From Devosia aurantiaca (GTDB lineage: Bacteria > Pseudomonadota > Alphaproteobacteria > Rhizobiales > Devosiaceae): a stretch of 64,000 bases of DNA. The DNA lies in contig NZ_JAALFG010000001.1 in the NCBI RefSeq assembly GCF_011058215.1, positions 873,001-937,000 of the forward strand, given 5' to 3'. The translations under genes were made by a program, and so were the position numbers. Numbering within the stretch: position 1 is the first letter of the stretch; every line of letters starts with the position of its first letter. A model generated the notes under the pieces. That model was not told the origin of the DNA, ran no database searches, and was given only the letters and a program-made list of their open reading frames with translations. Positions 59,188-64,000 of the stretch are shown in pieces.

Positions 59188-60342
59188 TTGGGGTCTGAGG
59201 CGTGTCTTTCGAATGCGATCGTCGTGATCAGCGACTTCGTCGAGCCCCGCCCCAACCCCGCTTACACCACTTCACAACAGCCTCCTTTTTCACCTGGATC
59301 AAAGATCGCCCGGAACGCTCGGGTATTGGGTGGATATCTGGAGCGCTTGCCGCTGGCGGCCGTGCACCACGGCTTGGTCGACTTTGCCGAAATCTGGCAT
59401 CATCATCGCGGCGCCGAACCAGCCTCACGGCGTGAAAGCGATGTGCTCACCCGCCGCAGCTTTCCCATGCACAGCGATGCGCCCTTCCACTCCGACGCCA
59501 TGATCGACTTCGTGCGTTCACATGGCGCGCCAAAAATCCTGGCCGTGTGGGGCCTCGGCGTTTCGGAAGCCATGCTCGAAGCCTGCCGCGACAGCTTCAT
59601 CATCTATAATTCCATCGACGCGCCGTCGCTGCGCGTGCCCCCCGAAGTCAGCCGCCATTTCGATCTGGTGATTACCGGAGCGCAGTGGCAGAGCGATGAA
59701 GTCGAGGCGCGCCATCCCGCCATGCGAACGGTGATCATGCCGATCGGCCCCGAATTTGCGTCGCCGGAAACGTTTTTTCCGATCCCCGAGATCGAGAAGC
59801 GCTTCGACGTCATCTATGTGGCGGCGGCCCAGCCTTATAAGCGGCACGACATCTTGCTCGATGCACTGGCGCGCGCGCCGCGTCCACTGAAGGCGCTTTG
59901 CGTTATCGGCTATGGCGAAGAAAGCGATCGCCTGCGGCACGAAGCAACCGAGCGGGGGCTCGATGTCGAGTTCGTCGGTCCGCCCGGCGTGTCGCATGCC
60001 GAGGTCAACCGGCTGATGAACGCCGCCCGCGTGGGCGTGGTCTGTGGCGTCAACGACGGTGCCCCTGCTATTCTCACCGAATATATGCTGGCGGGCCTGC
60101 CGGTGGTCGCCAATTCCGCGCTCCGCTGCGGCCTTCAATATATCCTGCCTGAGACCGGGCTTGCGGTGCCCGGCGACAAGTTCGAGAGTGGCATCATCGA
60201 GGCGCTGGAGCGGAGCGACTTTGCTCCACGTCAAGCGGTCCTCGACTTCTGGACCTGGCCGCATTCTATCACCAAGCTTGCTGAGCTGATCGCATCATCC
60301 CGAGCGCGTCAGAGCCAGCCTGCACAACTCGAGCTCGTATGA
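59188..60342 (+). CDS. Glycosyltransferase (GT-B fold, GT4-like)
   Basis: About 384 residues. No signal peptide. The C-terminal half is the nucleotide-sugar-binding domain: FDVIYVAAAQPYKRHDILLD, GLDVEFVGPPGVSHAEVNRL and VVCGVNDGAPAILTEYMLAG then LPVVAN, where the ExxxAGLPVV pattern is typical of GT4. The N-terminal half (ILAVWGLGVSEAMLEA, FIIYNSIDAPSLRVPPEV) is the acceptor domain. The TTG start at 59188 is uncertain, as the first 30 residues are atypical. First gene of a tight cluster. Confidence 0.8.
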   Translation: MGSEACLSNAIVVISDFVEPRPNPAYTTSQQPPFSPGSKIARNARVLGGYLERLPLAAVHHGLVDFAEIWHHHRGAEPASRRESDVLTRRSFPMHSDAPFHSDAMIDFVRSHGAPKILAVWGLGVSEAMLEACRDSFIIYNSIDAPSLRVPPEVSRHFDLVITGAQWQSDEVEARHPAMRTVIMPIGPEFASPETFFPIPEIEKRFDVIYVAAAQPYKRHDILLDALARAPRPLKALCVIGYGEESDRLRHEATERGLDVEFVGPPGVSHAEVNRLMNAARVGVVCGVNDGAPAILTEYMLAGLPVVANSALRCGLQYILPETGLAVPGDKFESGIIEALERSDFAPRQAVLDFWTWPHSITKLAELIASSRARQSQPAQLELV

Positions 60343-60349
60343 GATCGCC

Positions 60350-62671
60350 ATGAACGTGCAAGTTTTGCCTTCATCCCTCGACTGCAACGACAGCATCCCG
60401 CTCATCTGTTTTTCGCATCTGCGCTGGGATTTCGTGCTGCAGCGCCCGCAGCACCTGATGAACCGTTTCGGCCGCACGCGGCAAATCTTCTTTTTCGAAG
60501 AATTCATCCCGACCGATCACCACACGCCCTATCTCGAATACCACCCCTATGCCGGCACCGAGATCGTCTCCGTCCGCCCGCGTATTCCGCACTGGTGGGA
60601 TGAAGCGCAGCGCAATGACGGGTTGAAGCACCTGCTCGATCTGCTGCTGCGGCTCAATCGCGTCTCAAAGCCGATCCTGTGGTTCTATAGCCCGCAGATG
60701 TTCACCTTTGCTCGCCATGTCGATGCGTCCGCTGTGGTCTATGACTGCATGGACGAGCTGGCCAATTTCCGCTTCGCGCCACCGGGCCTTAAGGAGTTGG
60801 AAGCCGAGCTTATGGCGCGCGCCGATCTTGTGCTGACGGGCGGATCGAGCCTTTACCAGGCCCGCAAGAACCAGCATGACAACATCCACCTCTTCCCCTC
60901 CGGCGTCGAGCTCGGCCATTTCCGCACCGTGCGCGGCGATATCGTGCCCGAAGCGGGGATGGTGGCGCTGCCTGGCAAGAAGCTTGGCTTTTATGGCGTG
61001 ATCGATGAGCGTATCGACCTGCCGCTCTTGGCAAAGCTTGCCCGTTCGCGACCGGACTGGTCGATCGTCATGGTCGGGCCGCTGGCCAAGATCGGCCAGC
61101 ATGACCTGCCGCAGGCGCCCAACCTTCATTTCGTCGGCCCGCGAGCCTATGCCGATCTGCCGTCCTGCCTTGCCGCATGGGACGTGGCGCTGATGCCCTT
61201 CGCGATCAACGAGGCGACGCGCTTTATCAGCCCCACCAAGACGCCGGAATATCTTGCGGCCGGCCTCCCGATCGTCTCGACGCCGATCGTCGACGTGATC
61301 GCCACCTATGGCGATGTCGAGGCAGTACATATTGCCGATACCGCCGAAGCTTTCGTCGCGGCCTGCGAAGCGGCGCTCGCTACCGACATGGCGCCGCTCC
61401 TGCCTGAAGTCGATCGCAAACTAGCCTCCATGAGCTGGGACGAGACCCATCGCCGCATGAATGACCTTTTGGATGAAGCGATCGAGCGACGGGAAAACGT
61501 GCCGGTCGCGCCGGTCGTGCATCGCCCGGGGCGCAAAGGTCCCTATGATTTTCTGATCGTCGGCGCTGGCTTTGCCGGCAGCGTCTTGGCCGAGCGGCTG
61601 GCGGCCGGCTCGAACAAGCGCGTGCTGCTCTGCGATCGTCGCCCCCATATCGGCGGCAATGCCTATGATCACCGCGACGCGGCGGGCGTGCTGGTGCACA
61701 AATATGGGCCCCATATTTTCCACACCAACAGCGACGACATCGTCACCTACCTGTCGCGCTTTACCGCCTGGCGTCCTTATGAGCATCGCGTGCTGGCGCA
61801 GGTCGGCGACAAGCGCGTGCCGATGCCCATCAACCGCACGACGCTGAACGCGCTTTACGGTCTTGATCTGCGCACCGACGCGGATACCGAAGCGTTCCTC
61901 CGGTCGCGCGCCGAGCCGATCGAAACCATCCGCACCTCACGCGACGTGGTGATCAACCAGGTCGGCAGCGAACTCTATCGCACTTTTTTCGAGGGCTATT
62001 CGCGCAAGCAGTGGGGAATCGACCCCAGCGAACTCGACAAGGCGGTGACAGCGCGCGTGCCGACGCGCTTCAACGATGACGACCGCTACTTCCTCGATAC
62101 GTTCCAAGCCATGCCGCTCCATGGCTATACGGCCATGTTCGAGAACATGGTCGACCACGACAATATCGAGCTGGCGCTGGGCGTCGACTACAAGGATCTG
62201 GCGGCCGACCAGATGGCGCCGCAAATCATTTATACCGGCCCGATCGACGAATATTTCGGCCATCGTTTCGGCAAGCTGCCGTATCGCAGCCTGCGCTTCC
62301 AGCATGAGACGCTGAACCAGCGCCGCTTCCAGCCGGTGGCCGTGGTCAACTATCCCGATCCTTCGGTGCCCTATACGCGCATCACCGAATACAAGCACCT
62401 GACCGGCCAGGTGCACGAACAAACGTCCATCACCTACGAGTTCCCGCAGGCCGATGGCGACCCCTACTACCCCATTCCGCGGCCCGAAAACGCTGCGCTC
62501 TATAAGCAATATGAGGCGCTGGCCAAGGAGCAGGGCAACGTTACCTTTGTCGGCCGCCTCGGCACCTATCGCTACTACAACATGGACCAGGTCGTGGGCC
62601 AGGCGCTCGCCACCTATCGGCGCATGAGCATCGCGACCGAAGCGCGCGAACAGGCGGCGGTGACGGCGTGA
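60350..62671 (+). CDS. Glycosyltransferase / UDP-galactopyranose mutase fusion protein
   Basis: A 773-residue two-enzyme protein with no frameshift. Residues 1 to about 390 are a GT-B glycosyltransferase (ICFSHLRWDFVLQRPQHLMN, PILWFYSPQMFTFARHV, NLHFVGPRAYADLPSCLAAW, FISPTKTPEYLAAGLPIVST). Residues from about 397 are a full UDP-galactopyranose mutase: FAD motif FLIVGAGFAGSVLAERLAAG, then HIGGNAYDHRDAAG, YGPHIFHTNSDDIVTYLSRF, EGYSRKQWGIDPSELDKAVT, GPIDEYFGHRFGKLPYRSLR and RLGTYRYYNMDQVVGQALAT. The mutase makes UDP-galactofuranose, and the fused transferase may use it. It lies eight bases after the previous glycosyltransferase. Confidence 0.9.
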   Translation: MNVQVLPSSLDCNDSIPLICFSHLRWDFVLQRPQHLMNRFGRTRQIFFFEEFIPTDHHTPYLEYHPYAGTEIVSVRPRIPHWWDEAQRNDGLKHLLDLLLRLNRVSKPILWFYSPQMFTFARHVDASAVVYDCMDELANFRFAPPGLKELEAELMARADLVLTGGSSLYQARKNQHDNIHLFPSGVELGHFRTVRGDIVPEAGMVALPGKKLGFYGVIDERIDLPLLAKLARSRPDWSIVMVGPLAKIGQHDLPQAPNLHFVGPRAYADLPSCLAAWDVALMPFAINEATRFISPTKTPEYLAAGLPIVSTPIVDVIATYGDVEAVHIADTAEAFVAACEAALATDMAPLLPEVDRKLASMSWDETHRRMNDLLDEAIERRENVPVAPVVHRPGRKGPYDFLIVGAGFAGSVLAERLAAGSNKRVLLCDRRPHIGGNAYDHRDAAGVLVHKYGPHIFHTNSDDIVTYLSRFTAWRPYEHRVLAQVGDKRVPMPINRTTLNALYGLDLRTDADTEAFLRSRAEPIETIRTSRDVVINQVGSELYRTFFEGYSRKQWGIDPSELDKAVTARVPTRFNDDDRYFLDTFQAMPLHGYTAMFENMVDHDNIELALGVDYKDLAADQMAPQIIYTGPIDEYFGHRFGKLPYRSLRFQHETLNQRRFQPVAVVNYPDPSVPYTRITEYKHLTGQVHEQTSITYEFPQADGDPYYPIPRPENAALYKQYEALAKEQGNVTFVGRLGTYRYYNMDQVVGQALATYRRMSIATEAREQAAVTA

Positions 62672-63771
62672 CGCAGAAAATCGTTCTGGTGACCGACAGC
62701 ACCGAGCCATCCGGCATGGGCGCGCATATGCTGACACTTGGCGCCGCGCTTGCTGCCGATTTCGACATCCTCGTCGCCGCACCCGAAGGGGAAGGTGGTG
62801 ACAAACTGCTGCGCGAAGCGGCCGGGCTTGGCCTTCGCATCAAGCGCTTCGACCTGGGGCGAATGGATGCGTTTCGGAACTGGCTCGCGAGCTACGGACC
62901 CGACCTCGTCCATGTCCATGCCGGGATCGGCTGGGAAGGTCATGGCCTTGTGCGGGCAGCGCATGCGGCCGGCGCGCCGGTGGTGCGCACCGAGCATCTG
63001 CCGTATCTTTTGACCGATGTTGTGCAGCAGGCCGAGTATCGCGCCATGCTCCTGTCGGTCGATAGCCGTATCGCTGTGTCCAATGCCGTGGCCCAAACGC
63101 ATGCCGGCAAAGGCAGGGGCGCTATTCGCACCGTGCGCAACGGGGTGACGCCGAAGGTTGCGACGCAGGGGCGGGACGAAGTTCGTGCCGGCCTTGGCGT
63201 TGGTGACGGTGAAAAGCTGGTGCTGACCATCGCGCGGTTTACGGCGCAAAAGGGCTATGACCTCCTGGTCGAGGCAGCGGCTACGGTGTTGCAGCAGGAG
63301 CCGCAGACCAGGTTTGCTCTGGTCGGGACCGGACCCGAAGCCGCCGCAATCGAAGCAGCGATTAGTGAGGCTGGGCTTTCCGAGCGGGTAAAACTTCTCG
63401 GTCACCGCTCCGACGTGGCAGACCTCCTGGCCGCAGCCGACGTTTTCGTGCTGCCATCGCATTTCGAGGGCCTGTCGCTGGCGCTGCTTGAAGCGGCTTC
63501 TGCCGGCTTGCCGATCGTCGCGACGACGGCTGGCGGCAATGTGGAGGCGCTGGGTAGCGAGCATGCCTTCCTGGTTGCGCCCAATGATGCGGAGGCCCTC
63601 AGCGCCGGCATCATCGACGCCCTGACGGACACAGCGCGTGCCAAGACGGCAGGGGAGGGCGCACAGGCCCGCTTTGCCGAGCGGTTCACGGCGCAGCGCA
63701 TGGCGGACGAGACCTCAGCCATCTACCAGACATTGATCAAACGACCCGGACAACGAGGCGCAGAACTATGA
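62668..63771 (+). CDS. Glycosyltransferase family 4 protein
   Basis: A 367-residue GT-B glycosyltransferase. N-terminal domain: GMGAHMLTLGAALAADFDIL, DLVHVHAGIGWEGHGLV and PVVRTEHLPYLLTDVVQ. C-terminal domain: KLVLTIARFTAQKGYDLLVE, FALVGTGPEAAAIEAAI and FVLPSHFEGLSLALLEAASA followed by GLPIVAT, the conserved E-x7-E region. GTG 62668 overlaps the preceding stop (GTGA), and its own stop overlaps the next ATG (ATGA), so the cluster is translationally coupled. Confidence 0.9.
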   Translation: MTQKIVLVTDSTEPSGMGAHMLTLGAALAADFDILVAAPEGEGGDKLLREAAGLGLRIKRFDLGRMDAFRNWLASYGPDLVHVHAGIGWEGHGLVRAAHAAGAPVVRTEHLPYLLTDVVQQAEYRAMLLSVDSRIAVSNAVAQTHAGKGRGAIRTVRNGVTPKVATQGRDEVRAGLGVGDGEKLVLTIARFTAQKGYDLLVEAAATVLQQEPQTRFALVGTGPEAAAIEAAISEAGLSERVKLLGHRSDVADLLAAADVFVLPSHFEGLSLALLEAASAGLPIVATTAGGNVEALGSEHAFLVAPNDAEALSAGIIDALTDTARAKTAGEGAQARFAERFTAQRMADETSAIYQTLIKRPGQRGAEL

Positions 63772-64000
63772 ACAAGACACGTCTCGGCTTTATCGGCGCG
63801 GGCGGCATCGCCCAGCGCCATCTCGGCGTGCTCGAACAATTCGACGATGTCGAGCTGGTAGGCTTTGCCGATCCCGATGTCGACCGCGCAGTGCAGTCCG
63901 CGAGCCGCTTTGGGGCACGTGCTTACCAAAACTTCGCAGAGTTGCTCGACGATCCAAATCTTGACGCAGTTTACATCTGCATCCCGCCTTTTGCCCATGG
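63768..64000 (+). CDS. Gfo/Idh/MocA oxidoreductase, N-terminal part (partial)
   Basis: The first 77 codons of a gene that leaves the window. MNKTRLGFIGAGGIAQRHLG is the Rossmann fold start, with VGFADPDVDRAVQSASRFG and LDAVYICIPPFAHG following. In polysaccharide clusters these enzymes are often nucleotide-sugar or inositol dehydrogenases. The ATG lies within the stop codon of the glycosyltransferase gene. Confidence 0.85.
   Translation, partial: MNKTRLGFIGAGGIAQRHLGVLEQFDDVELVGFADPDVDRAVQSASRFGARAYQNFAELLDDPNLDAVYICIPPFAH

Overview
This 64 kb window looks like chromosomal DNA of an alphaproteobacterium of the order Hyphomicrobiales (Rhizobiales), most likely a Devosia-like organism. The evidence is high G+C (about 60-63% by eye) and the block pckA / chvI-chvG-hprK-manX-ptsH-ahcY, which is characteristic of Rhizobiales. 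It also has a RirA-type iron regulator, an RpoE-ChrR pair, CtrA-like boxes and many ABC uptake operons. The genus is an inference. I saw no rRNA, tRNA, CRISPR array, transposase or prophage.

Layout. 1-8.3 kb: sugar locus with an oxidoreductase end, a TIM-barrel isomerase, a LacI regulator, a complete MalEFGK-type ABC importer and a GH127 beta-L-arabinofuranosidase, probably for arabinofuranosides. 8.3-14.2 kb: peptide-type ABC operon on the minus strand. 14.3-16.9 kb: MFS exporter and malate/L-lactate dehydrogenase. 16.9-20.9 kb: DUF2177, ChrR, RpoE, FAD oxidoreductase and DUF1365, a singlet-oxygen-type stress module. 20.9-25.3 kb: arabinose/galactose dehydrogenase, a VOC protein, a phosphonate trio (DUF1045, phnM, phnN) and two small genes. 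25.7-33.4 kb: LacI, ABC-F (Uup), RirA, IHF-alpha, ROK regulator, aldo/keto reductase and secreted/SIMPL proteins. 33.5-39.9 kb: oxidoreductase and dppABCDF. 40-46.8 kb: GGDEF-EAL protein, gamma carbonic anhydrase-like protein, SelO, HAD phosphatase and a SleB-type cell wall hydrolase with CtrA-like boxes. 47-55.1 kb: pckA, chvIG, nitrogen-type PTS genes and ahcY. 55.1-59 kb: hybrid histidine kinase and a receiver protein. 59.2-64 kb: surface polysaccharide cluster with a glycosyltransferase/UDP-galactopyranose mutase fusion, running off the right edge.

A dominant technical feature is that 19 otherwise full-length genes carry 23 single-base frameshifts. Most lie in C or G runs and most are deletions. 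They include genes expected to be functional (pckA, chvG). I read them as uncorrected sequencing errors, not decay, and give each gene as one span with the break position.

The most interesting biology is the glycosyltransferase-UGM fusion, the CtrA-like boxes before the cell wall hydrolase, the inverted repeat before ahcY (SahR-like), the ECF promoter before rpoE, and the hairpins that follow the binding-protein gene in three separate ABC operons.
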